NCBI GenBank assembly: GCA_903813345.2
Contig: CAIIXF020000002.1
Location: 28,277,223 to 28,341,222, forward strand
Length of the DNA stretch: 64,000 nt
From: Owenia fusiformis
Taxonomy: Eukaryota; Annelida; Polychaeta; Sabellida; Oweniidae
Direction: 5' to 3'
The translations under genes and the position numbers were made by a program. Shown here piece by piece: positions 11,300 to 24,400 of the stretch (the stretch's first letter is position 1; every line of letters begins with the position of its first letter). The notes under the pieces are model-generated. The model made no database searches and was not told the DNA's origin. It saw only the letters and a list, made by a program, of their open reading frames with translations.

Positions 11300-12411
11300 A
11301 GACAAAATTGTATCACACGGTGCATTCATTGAGACACCGACGTTCAAAGATCTTATGAATGAGGTAAGCATCAAGGTAGAACAATTGTATACATATATAC
11401 ATTAGTTTTTTTTATTTCAATATACGTTCAATATATACAATATATTCAGGAAAAATTGAAATAATCGCATGTGTTATAGAATATACAAAACATCAACATG
11501 AAGATTTGGCCACAGACGTTATAAATTCCTGATGATGTGTTCCAGCGAAAAATCGCTACTTCTCAAATAATTATTTTACATGAAATTCATCATAGATCCA
11601 CATGTACATGTTAATAAAAAATGGATAACGTTTATATATAGTCAGGAAATTATCTCAGTGTTTCAGAACATACAAACTGCCAACATGAAAGTACAATTAG
11701 AAAAATATGAAGAAATATTTTTGATAAGGTGTTTCTTTTACAGAGATTAACTATTAAACCCCTGTGGAAGGGTAAAATGCAAAATTCTGAAGGAAATTTG
11801 AAGTGAGATATAATTTCTTGACTTATATCAATGAACACGTTTTTTGTACAGATAATGTACCTACAAATAAATCGTGTACATTCCTATGCACCTAACCAAA
11901 TATAATAAACAAAAGACTAACTTGTAAAGTCATTCTTAGTTTGTGGAGTAGGCGCAATCTTATCATTTATAATTGTACAAGGTGTTCTGAAGGGAGTGAT
12001 CACTATGAACTCCGATTCTGCCAAGGTCACTAAAAGTACATCGCTACTGTTACACATTCACACGTTAGGAAATGCTAACCCATGTTCTTCGAAGATAGCT
12101 AAAGGTACATTTCTAGAAATTGCGAAATCCATACAATGTAGTTTCGACATCGGAAATCATGATGTCATACGAAAACGGCATAATAGGAAATTACTTAAAA
12201 GTACTCCTTGGGGGTCAATTGCACTGGCTTATATAACTGCACTATTAAATATGAAATATGACAAAACTGGAAAAAAATATAAAGGTTTTGTTAGAAAACG
12301 TTTTGTTACAGCTCCTTACATTCTCTGTTGTATGTTAAATGGACAGTATTAAAATAACAGTACTTATTTACAATTGTCAGCATAGTCTATCCCCATGCGT
12401 ATTTAATATCT
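11300..12411. other. region downstream of the SLC5 gene
   Basis: AT-rich sequence that follows the SLC5 stop codon on the minus strand and probably includes its 3' untranslated region. No strong polyadenylation signal could be singled out. A plus-strand open frame at 11996-12352 has no recognisable motif and is not called. Confidence 0.4.
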
Positions 12412-15400
12412 TTATGCAAAGAATCCAATCAGGAAACACGTGACAGCAATTGCGATAATTGCGTTGATGTTCATTATGTTTGATAAGAATGGAGTCTCTG
12501 CAATGTCGGTCATTTCAGCTCTTATCGCTGCCGCAGCTTCCTTGGAAAGTTTCGTCTTTGTTTGTTCTGGCTCAATCCCGCATATGAAGTTGTACACTTT
12601 CCTTGCTTTCGATAAGTCTGGAAAAGAATAGTAAATTGGTATAAATACATTCATTTCTTGCCCAATTACGCCAATCGGTGATTATGAGTTGTTTTAATTG
12701 CCTGGGCTTTAATATCTCTATTATTGCTGTAATTTTTTTAATTCAAAATAATTGAATATCGAATTCCATTTTTGCAATAATCCTGATAGTGGAATCAATT
12801 GGTGCAAGGCCCCCATAGGGACCTTGCGTTTTCATACTAAAGTTTGTTTTGGAGTTTTTTCTTATTGTTCTATGTATTTCAAGACATTTTAGAGACAGGG
12901 CCCTTTTTCTAAAGCCCTTTTTAGAAAAATAATTGAGATAACAGAGGATACCCATTATTACTGCTTTTTAACACAATGTTATCAGAAAATTCAAATTTCA
13001 AACTCCTTGTCTCACTATAATTCACCAATGGAGAATGGAAGTTGAGCAACCAAAGTTGGCACACAGTTGGACCCTAAGATAAGCTCTAATGTGAGGGGTA
13101 TGATCTTTTGTGAAATCATATATTTGCCTAGCAACCACGTAGCAACCATCTAAAATAACATATTTTACAACATAAATCTACTTAATATATGCTAGGATGC
13201 TATGAGACCATTACAAAAAGTCTTCTTATCCTAGAACACAATTCAAACATAGAAGTGACATCACCATGTTGCATAGCAACAACATGGCAACAGGTTACAA
13301 TGCCCATTTTGACATTTGCACACCATATTCCTATTATATACTCACTTGTATGCTTTTGGATCCCTTCCACATTATTTCTTAACATACAGAAATTGTATTT
13401 AAGCATAAATGATGCAGTTATGCCTGACTATTTTTCGTAGCAACTTCCTAGCAACAGCTTGAAATTATGGTTAAATTTGCCTAGCAATGACCTAGCAACA
13501 GCTTAAAATAGCAATGTTTCTCATAAAAATCTCACTATATATCCACTATTTATTATGTACTTGAAGAAAATTAATATGTATGTCTTTTAATTTCATAAAG
13601 CTTTGTTGCTGCACATTCAAAAAAATTTGTAGTCTCTTGTGTAAAGCATGATGGGACATTTCTTGTCTTATGTTTATCAAATTGCAAAAGTCCTGCAATT
13701 CATGTTTCAATTCTGAGATAAAGTAAACACAAAATATTCATCATATTTATCCTTGTTACATTTTCAGCATTGATACCCCTAAGATAATACTTTATTTGGG
13801 TTAATTGCTACAATTCCTTTGCAGTTGCATAGTTTCGGTGCAGTAGAATGCACCATGGCTTTTGCAGTTCCCTTTGCAGTCACATTTGGTGCATCCATGA
13901 TTTAATTATGACTTTACATGCCTCGGATGCTTGCAACAGTATTGTCCATCTGGGTACGCACAATCCTGATGCGCTCCTAAACCATCCCCATAGGTTTGGT
14001 GAAGGAAGAACTGGATGCACTATATACCATTGCCCCCATGCATGTGTTCCTTGGAGAGCTGCTAGCATGGCATGATAGAGTGCTGCATCGCATGTTGGAG
14101 GTACTCTATCGGGATCCATCTGTCATGAGTGAACATGTGAACATTAAGATTTGTCTCACTGTTTGTAGGCTGGTAAACCAGGATAATGAACCTCTCCATT
14201 GTGCCCGTAACTTCTGTTGTTATGGTTTATGAGCGATCTGTTTGAGTCAAAAGGACCTGTTAGATCATGACATAAGTTCCATTGCTTGAAAACTGTCACC
14301 TTGCGCTGATGGTAAAGTTCAGATGTGGTATCAGTTCCAGTAAGGGCGTGGAACATTGGCAGCACATGTGATCTTTGTGGTCCTAGTGCTCTAGCAATCT
14401 CATGAACTAAAGTGTAGCGATATGTTATGCATTTTGAAAATGCTACATAGACCTCAATCTGTAGCTCAGAGGCACCGGCTAAGGCTATCACAAGGACATC
14501 AGTGTCCACTGATCTTATCACAAATGTCCTGCAACCTTTTCCTACACCATGAAACACATGCAAAAACATATATGTATCTGCCTCATGACATGTTAGTTTT
14601 CCACATTTGGATAGTAATATTCCACTGAAGCCAGCATATGGGGTATATATATCCCAGCAGGGTGTGTTCAAAATACTAGTACAGTAAAACCTGTCTAATC
14701 TGAACGCCATTGGGACCGGATAAAAGCGTTCAGATTAGGAGGTGTTCACATTTCAAGGTTTTTGCATTCGCAATATTCCGGATTCTGAAGAAATGTGAAC
14801 ACATTCTCGATAAATATTTATAGTTCGTTTGACCACATAGCTTTATGGCATTCCAGAAATTTGAAAATTTGATTCAAATGAATCTAGTCATGCTGGAAAG
14901 CCCCATTATGAATGAGACCATTCAAGATTATTTCCCAAAGTTTTGATATCATGACAAAATTTGAGCAATTTTGTATGAAACATCAGAAATTTTATGAAAA
15001 GTGTTCAGATTAGACAGGTGAATTTTTCAAATATGACTGTTCACTGTTCAAATTGGAAGGTGTTCACATTTCAAGGTTTTTTTAACATGGGAGTCAATGG
15101 GAGGAGAAAATGGGACCGAAAAAAAGTGTTCAGATTGGGAGGTGTTCAGATTAGCCAGGTGTTCAGATATACAGGTTCTACTGTATATAGATTTTAAATC
15201 AAGACACCATATTTACTGATTGAATCATTAGATCAGGGTTATACTTGCTAAAAGCTTAAATCTTATCTGGGCTTTGCTGAAACTTAAAAGTCATTAATTT
15301 CAAAGTTTAAAGTTTTACTACTTGAGATGCCGAAGGATGTAGGAATTGTGCAAAGAGCTCTATCTTTCAAGAAAGTCTTGCCAATTGCTTGGTAGTTCGG

Positions 15401-18400
15401 TGTTAGGATAGGATTTCTCAGAATCAATGACAACAAGATAGAGTTCTTTGCACTACTAGCAACTGTTACAAGACATATTATGGCAGACGGTAGAGTCTTT
15501 GTCTCGACCATTGAAGTAGAGTGCATCAGTAATTCTGCCAATTATGCCATAATAGTCCCTGCTCCCAGGAAGAGGCAGATACAAATATGTTTTTGGACGT
15601 GTCTAATGGTATCGGAAAAGGTTGCAGGACATTTATGATAAGATTGGTGGACAGTAATGTTGTGATAGCCTAATAGCCTGTGCCTCTGAGCCACAGATTG
15701 AGATCTATGTAGCATTTTCAAAAGGCAAAACTAACACTTCATTCCAATTTATGAATTTGCTTGAGCACTATAACCACAAAGATCACGTGCCCTGCCAATG
15801 TTCCAATCCCTTACTGGAACTGATACCACATCTGCATTTTACCATCATAGCAAGGTGACAGTTTTCAAGCAATGGAACTTATATAATGATCTTACAGGTG
15901 CCCTTTTGACAAGAAGCACATGTATGGTGGCAGTGGTATATAGTACTAGTGGATCCAGTTCTTCTTCACCAACCCTATGGGAATGGTTTAGGAGCCCATC
16001 AGGATTGTAGGTGCACAGATGGACAATATTGCATAAGCATCCAAAGCATGTAAAGTCATAATTAAATGTGGATGCATCAAATGTGACTGCAAAGGGAACT
16101 GCAAATGCCTACTGCATCGAACTATGCACCTGCAAAGGAAATTGAAGCAATACACCAAAATAAAGTACTATCTTCGGGGTATCAATGCTGAAAATGTATC
16201 AAGAATCAATGTGATGAATATTTTGTGATTACTTAAATCTCAGAACTGAAACATGAATTGCAATTTGATATACATAAGACAAGAAATGTCCCATCATGCT
16301 TTACACAAGAAACGAAAGATTTTTAAGTGAGCAACTATAAAGCTTTATAAATTACAAAAGACATATATATTGATTTTCTTCAAGCACATATAGTGGATAT
16401 ATAGTGAAATTCTTATGAGAAACATTGCTATATTAAGATGTTGCTAGGTCGTTGCTAGGCAAATTTAACCTTTATTTCAAGCCGTTGCTGGGGAAAATGG
16501 TCAGACATAACTGCATCAATACATTTGCTATATGTTAAGAAATAATGTGGAAGAGATCCAAAAGCAGTGAACATATAACAGATATATGGTTTCCAATTGT
16601 CAAAATGGGCATTGTAACCTATTGCCATGTTGTTGCTATGCAACATGGTGATGTCACTTCTGTAAATATGTTAAAACTGTTGTATTATAGGATAAGAATA
16701 CTTTTTGTAATGGTCTTATGGCATCCTAGCATATATTAAGTGGATTTATATTGTAAAATATGTTATTTTAGGCGGTTGCTATGTGGTTGCTAGGCAAATA
16801 TATGATATCATAAAAAATCAAAGCCCTATGATTAGAGTTTATCCTAGGATCTAACTTTGTGCCAAGTTTGGTTGCTCAATTCCCATTCTCCATTGGTGAA
16901 TTATAGTGAGATAAGGAGTTTGGAATTTGAATTTTCTATTATTATTGTGCTAAAAAGCAGAAATAACAGTTATTCAGTGTAATCTCAATTATTTTTCTAA
17001 AAAGTGCTTTAGAAAAAGGGCCCTGTCTCTTAAATAACTTTAAATACATGAAACTATATGAAAAAACTCAAAAACAAACTTTAGTATGAAAACGCAAGAT
17101 CATTCACCAATTGATTCCGCTATGAGACATAATCTATCTTACATAATGTCTTGATGATAATGGCGCTTACTGGAAAATTCCCTATTTCTAAACAATTTCA
17201 GGGCAGAGTATGAAAAAACGTATTTATCTGTCAATTCAACTGACCCCGTCATTTTGATAATAAGACATATAAATGTCCACTAAATTTGATTACCTTCAGG
17301 TGCTTCTGGATCTTTTTTAGTTAGTTCTTCTTCTTCCTCCGCTTCTTCATCAGAGGAGAGTTCAGGCTCTTCCTTATCCATCCTAGTGGACCATGTAAGT
17401 CGATGCAACTGGAATTACAGTGGAGTGAATGTGAAACTAACGCACAGTAATTTGATTCAGTCATAATTTGTCAAGAATGCATTGATGTTCACGTTCAAGA
17501 AGGATATTGGTGGATCTGGCGATTCCCAGTGTTAATGATTAAGCGATTGAAAGATTCACTAAATCTATATACAGGTTGTGTGACTAAAGGTGGGTGTTAT
17601 CATAACTCACACCCTCAAAAGGTAGGTTTACCATGTAACTGTACTGTAATTGTTTTTTTGCAAGTGCTTTAACATGCTTATTCTTTGAAATAAAAAAAAT
17701 TATAAAAAAAAAAAAATTCTATATTACACAAATGAAACAAATGTGTAAAGGTCATCCTTAATTCAAATGACTTCATTTATTACTCAATTAAGTCTATGGA
17801 AGAAGTGAAATACTTTGGACCAAGGATGGAAAAGGTACTTACCTTTCTCTTTGGTCTTGGTTCCGTAAGCAATGAAACGCTGACAATCACAATGAAAGAA
17901 ATGGCGAACAATATCATAGCGAAGTGTAAATAGTGGACATCCTTGAAGATTGCAGGACGTGTATCTTCCACACCAGCTGCACACGAAGGCTCTGGGAAAC
18001 TGAAGTGAATCCCCATTCTGATTACACCCGCAATTAGACCGGCCATCAGTCCCCAAAAGGCGCCCTAGGACGAAATGATATATTTATACACAAGGTATTT
18101 TTGTAATGCCTTCTTATTAAACAACGGACAAGTTCAACAAGTCCTTTGAAATACTCTCCAAAAAGCATAACCAAGGCACCAAGAATTTCCAACTAAAAAT
18201 GAGTCTAATACCTTCTTCTCTGCCCATACTATAACTTGAAAACATTAAACTAAACAAGAGCATAACTCGTAATTTTTGAAAGGTGATTGAATCAATAACT
18301 TTGTGTGTAGTGTTTCCGAAGTGCATTTACTGAAAAGACGCTTTGCATCCAAGCCATTGACGGAAGGAATTCATATTATTTCAATTTTTATGTATTACAG

Positions 18401-21400
18401 GGTCAGATTTGGAGAGACTAGTTCAGTTAATTAAACGTGTTAACACGAGATGACAGATATCAAGGACTGAATTCTCGGACAGTTGTGTAATACAGAGTTG
18501 AAAGAGTAAGCCATACCTGCTCATTGCACCTTGGCCAGAACATTCCTAGCAAGAATACAGCTACCCATGGAGGATTAATATAAGATGAGATTGATTGAAG
18601 ATAGTTCCATAATTGCGAACCCTGAATTAATTGTAAAATTGGCAGCCACGCCACGGATAACCCAATCATTATAGCTGAGAATATACGTCCAGTTAAGACT
18701 AGTTCATTCTGAGAGGCTCTGGGTCGGACTCTTTGCCAAATATCCATGGTGAACAGTGTACTCGAACTGTTGAATATTGAGGTAAGTGAACTCATAAGCG
18801 CAGCTAACATTGCAGCTAACATGAGTCCTCTTAGACCTGAAAATAATTGCAAAGATGAGTTGGCATTAACACGAGTCCTCTTAGACCTGGAAATAATTGC
18901 AAAGATGAGTTGCTGGCATTAACATGAGTCCTCTTAGACCTGAAAATAATTGTAAAGATGAGTTGGCATTAACATGAGTCCTCTTAGACCTGGAAATAAT
19001 TGCAAAGATGAGTTGGCATTAACATGAGTCCTCTTAGACCTGAAAATAATTGCAAAGATGAGTTGGCATTAACATGAGTCCTCTTAGACCTGAAAATAAT
19101 TGCAAAGATGAGTTGGCATAAACATGAGTCCTCTTAGACCTGAAAGTAATTGCAAAGATGAGTTGGCATTAACATGAGTCCTTTTAGACCTGAAAATAAT
19201 TGTTAAGATGAGTTGGCATTAACATGAGTCCTCTTAGACCTGAAAATAATTGCAAAGATGATTTGGCATTAACATGAGTCCTCTTAGACCTGAAAATAAT
19301 TGCAAAGATGATTTGGCATTAATTAACATTGTTACAGTTGTAGTTGTTGTTGAACGGTATTAGCGAAGGTACAATATTTAAGAATATATATATGCAATTG
19401 CTCGATACAATGCTATTCTGCTGCAAGACCAATGCATAATATCGTTACAGGAACATGTTTGATTTTGCAATGCTCTCTGCAACTGATTATATAGTTGATT
19501 ACGTTTTTGACGACCATTTCCAATGCCTATAGTTGGGTCTTACACTTCCAAAACAATGACAGGCTTTATGCAATGAAAACCTCTAGATAACAAACTTATG
19601 AAGGGGAGTTTATAATATTTACCTGTAGGCATGACTCTGAGGACCAAAAGGGGGTAAGCTATATTGGTACATCCAGCTGGATTACCACATACCTCGTTGC
19701 AATGGTCAGGATCAGCACAGCCAATCTCCTCTGCAACAATAAGTGTGTCATATTCAAGGTCAAGGTCACTGCTATGCTTTTTGCTTTGCAGCATATTTGT
19801 TGTTCAACACATTGGTTAAATTGATTAACTTTGTTGAACTTTCATTGTATGATATCAAATGTTATAATATATGAACTTGAAATTAGAGTATTAATAAAAA
19901 CATTTTGTACAATTTGGGAATTTTCATATTACTTTGTTTCCTTTAAGGTTTTTTAATACCATGAGTATCAGTATATCCAGACATACAGGGTGAGCCAAAA
20001 AAGGTAAACCAAACAAATGTTTAAAACAACACAGTCATCCATCATGGGATTAATGTCATATGAGCCTTGTTCAATGTTCTCTCATTCTATTGCTTTTGGC
20101 CAAATGAAGCTTGATAGAACGAAAGAACATTCATTGCTCAAGATGTTATTGTGCCAAATGGGACCTTAATCCCATGCTGAATTTTGGCTAACCGTGTACT
20201 AGGCGTTCTTTCTTACATTAAATTTAAATACTAAAATCATTTACAGTATAATTTGATTCAACTTACGTGGATACAGAATCCGACTGACCATACCAGGAGT
20301 TACAAAAAGAAAGAAAGGTAAAATCTTCAGATAGCTTGCAACAACTGTCGAGGCCTTGGCGTGTGTGATGTTCTTTGCAGATAAACAACGCTGAACTATA
20401 ACCTGCAATTCACGTATATATGTTAAATACATTCAGTTAATTACTACCCCTTGTGCATATTTTATCCACTTACCAACCGGGAACTGAACGAATGTTAAAA
20501 ATGATGGACATAATATTTTGAATACAGGTTTGCCAATAGTTTACACTATTGAATTTTCACAATGGAAATAGTTATGAATGTAGGAGGAGGTCCATGGCCA
20601 ATTTAGTGTGTGTCTCATCTATGGACTCTGCTCGATCATGCACTACATTGTCATTCGTATTTTAGATTGCTCTGCTAAAGCTTGCGGTAAATGCTCACCT
20701 GATTAGTGCAGAAGTAATGCGTTGCTAGAATGGTAAGACCAAATGTGAGACCAGGCCATGGGTAGCCAGAATCAACTCCACGGAATATATGCATGTAGTC
20801 ATCGGGTGGAAATCCACATGTTGTGTTGCCATAAAGTGCCCTGTTCACGTACGAATAGTTTGCTGCTGCACCGGGGAACTGTTGAAACATTCCTTCCCAG
20901 CCACCGACTTTAGTAATAGCTACAACGTAAAATTGATTCATAAAAATGATTTCATATTTTTTATTTATTTTTTATTAAATTCAAAGTAACAAATTATAGA
21001 CAGTACAGTTATATTGGCTATGACCCCCAAGGTGGAGTATCAGCTATCACATTATGATATTACAATCATGATTTTTGAAATAGCTAGAAAATAAAATTGA
21101 TTCATGATTATTTTAATTTTATTCTATTAAAATCAGAGTAACATATATACAGGTTTATAGAGCGGCAATGACCATCAAGCTGTAGTATTAGGTGCAACAC
21201 AATGGTAAATACAATGATTCAAAATAAATTAGACACTTGTAACAATGTTTTGAGCATACGCAGTTTCATTGTGCGATTCAGTCTGTACTATCCCTTCGTC
21301 TCTCTAAAGCTTTAGATAAAGACGAAAAGAGATAGTAATTGCAACGTTTGTGTTTTCTGATATATGTTGCAGTGATTGGCAAAGATCTTCATTGTGCAAG

Positions 21401-24400
21401 TTAGACGACAAACAACCAGTTTACAGTAACAAGAAGATGATTGATACACATACTTTAACTGTTACTTAAACAATGTTATACTCACAAAGCCCTGCAAGAA
21501 TGGCTGCTCCAACGATGAGTATTCCAGATTGTAACGTATCTGTGTAGATGACAGCAGTCAAACCGCCACCTATAGTAAGATATATTTTATTTATTTATTA
21601 CAGTGTCACCCGTAATTATACGGCCAACCTCCAAAGGCTTATGAGACACAATTACAATCATATTATAAGCAGATAAGTCAGAATTAACACTTACTTTAAT
21701 CTATCTTTAGCCTCCAAAGACAAAAGCAAAAAATTTGAAACATATTTACAGAGTATTCAAATTATATAAAACGAGGTTGAGTACGAAGCATGAGTAAAGG
21801 TAAGGTGGGCTGAATCTACTTAAACAATGTACCTGAATATCAGGCCACTCTGTACTTTTTCAACTTGCCTCAAATGAATATTTTATATTTGTAAATTTGT
21901 TTTTTAGGTGCAATGTAAAATATAAATTAGGTATAAGGAACTCATGTTGCATACACTGTAGTTCCAATAATAGCAGATTTCTAACAATAAAAAGCGTATC
22001 TCCTGAAGCACTTTGTCATTATAATGAATAACACATGTGCTAGACATTGTTTAAACTGTTACCCAAGATTATAGCAGATTTAGTGAACATAATGAATGTG
22101 TTATTGTTGATCATATAAAATCATAGAAAGTCACATTTTCTACGAAAAATTGTAAATCTCGGACACATAAATAATACCATTGATATTCAAAGATCTGACA
22201 AAAAAATTTGAAGTCCAGTTTAGGTTTAGCATTTGAATGGTAAATTATGCCTCCTAATCAGTTCTTAAGTTTCTGTAAATAATTTTTCATGCCAATACTT
22301 TAATGTTTTGATACTTTTCTAGTCTTTTAAAAAAGTTGCAAAATGTTTTGGCACACCCTGTAGTATATTTCTTGATATATGTTACCTATTGTATAAATGG
22401 AGGTTACTGCCAGAATAAGCAGTACTGATAAGTACATGTTCCATCCAAGTATTTGCCTGATAAAAAGTCCACCAGCGTAAATTTCACCCTAAAATGTATT
22501 TAATATAATCATTTGAATGCATTCATAGCTAAGTATCTTCATTTTATTATAACCACTGTTTAATGTTTGATTTGTAATCGTCATGGTTCAACAATTAGTT
22601 CAAATAATGGCATTTTATCATTTTGAAATATACAAAATTAATTAATATATATATAATTGTTTCTTTTATATTTGGTACTTTGGGCTACTTACAGAAATAC
22701 CAGTGAGTGCCATCATGACTAGTTGAACGATAGAGTTATATACTCTCAGACGTACACCGCCAAATCGTTTCCCTAGGTATTCAGGCATCGTTGTTGTCTA
22801 AACAAGAAATAAACTTGTACAGTATTATGAACAATTGAAATGTTTTCAGATGCTCAACCTTTGTTGGGATTCCATCTGAATGGTGTCTCTCAAAAGAATA
22901 ATATTGTTGGTTTCACTACAATCTAAAAATGACATTGGGCGTTTGGGTGGGTTGCAATGCAGTTATATGAAATAGTGTGTTCGGATTGGCTGGAATAGGA
23001 CACACCTCGCCTGCTATGTGTTAATTCACTTTTATTCCCATAGCGTTCTTAATAACACTGTCATTAAAAGTGCGTAGTTTTTAGTGTGTCATAGGATATA
23101 GACTAATGACGCAAATTTGTTTAGCATCGAGGCTATCACTTCTTATGTCTCATTGTCAAGTATACGACGATATTCAGAACTTGATATGCTTAATTGCAAC
23201 TCGTTAAAAAAGGTAAAAAATTTGTTCAATTGATCCCTCCATTCAATCAGATAATTTAAATTGCAGTAACACTTAAAAGATATTAAAGCACACCTGCCAA
23301 ATAGGAAATTAATTGATCGACATAATCCTTGGATTATGCCATTAAAAAATAAATAGATAACTATCTTGAGCAGTCAATGCCACCAAGTGATCAATGGGGT
23401 CCATTCCTCTAATCCATTTGCTTTTAAAGTATGGCATTTACCATCGGCCGTTTACACATCTTAGAATTACGAGGGACACACATGCGTTAAGATGATTTTT
23501 CAAAATGGCATCATAATAGTTTTATTGAGCGCTGTAGAACAAAAACTTTAACGACAGATTCACACATAGCTAGGTGTGTCCGATTCCAGCCAATCAGAAC
23601 ACAGTATTTCATAAAGCTGCACTGCATTATATAACCAATAATCCACTCATAAGGTCATTTGTTGAATGGTTGTCAAGGTGACAACTTAATTCTTCAGATT
23701 GAAAATGATGCTTTGCAAACCTGACCCTTGCAAAGGTTTACACTCGATGGTGCTCACCTCGTGCAAAGGTTGACATAAACCCTTTTAGAGGAAATATTCC
23801 ATGGCTTCCATACTCCACTGGTTTGCAATTGCAACATGTATGATGATGACTAAAATATACTTACTGCGGATGCAATGTAAATGGGGACAAACACCCAGCC
23901 AAGTAGAATCAGTATATAGGTGGCCTGAAAATACAATCCATAAAATAGAATTCGATGCATTTATCGCTTTTATTTTTGGTTAATAAGTGCAGTTAACAAA
24001 TCTTGGACATCCGTATAGATACTCAAAGCAATATGTTGGCACTGATTGCCGAAATATGTCATCATTGGATTCGATTACGAGCAAGAGAGCAAATTGAAAT
24101 ATAATATGAGCAAATTGATAACTACTAGCCATGCAATAACAAACTAAAACAAGAAGATTTGTAAACATATTTATTTTTATTAACATTTACTCGGGAATGA
24201 ACCACCTGTTAAATTTGTAGAAACAACTCTTTTTAAACGTGAACCGATGTAATAAGAGTAAATCCAACCCCTTGAATGTATACTTGTATATGTTTAGTCC
24301 AGGGAAACACATGTACAAGGGTCGATATTTACGTTGACATTGATATGAACACTCCCCTCATTAAGTTTGGCAACCTGGAGATTGTGTTGGAAAGCCTCAC

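Larger units (their letters stand above)
12786..17123. mobile_element. 4.3-kb foldback element in intron 13 of the SLC5 gene
   Basis: The arm at 12786-14584 is matched in reverse by 15568-17123, with about 1 kb between them. Matching starts at the outer edges (atagtggaatcaattgg against its complement at 17107-17123) and runs through the 'ctagcaacc' blocks at 13130-13230 and 16670-16790. Both arms carry relics of the same protein, read outward. The arms have diverged by substitutions and small indels, so this is not an assembly mirror. It could be one element with very long terminal repeats or two copies inserted head to head. A separate 502-bp element sits in the spacer. I could not identify a target-site duplication. 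Confidence 0.85.

Noticed and set aside
10853-11374. 173-codon open frame on the minus strand
   Set aside because: It is antisense to the transposase helix-turn-helix relic, which is the strand with recognisable protein features.
11996-12352. 118-codon open frame on the plus strand
   Set aside because: No motif, no homologue recognised, and it lies opposite the likely 3' untranslated region of the SLC5 gene.
21952-22363. Possible element with ends tacactgtagttccaa and ttttggcacaccctgta
   Set aside because: The two ends match only weakly, so a paired element could not be supported.
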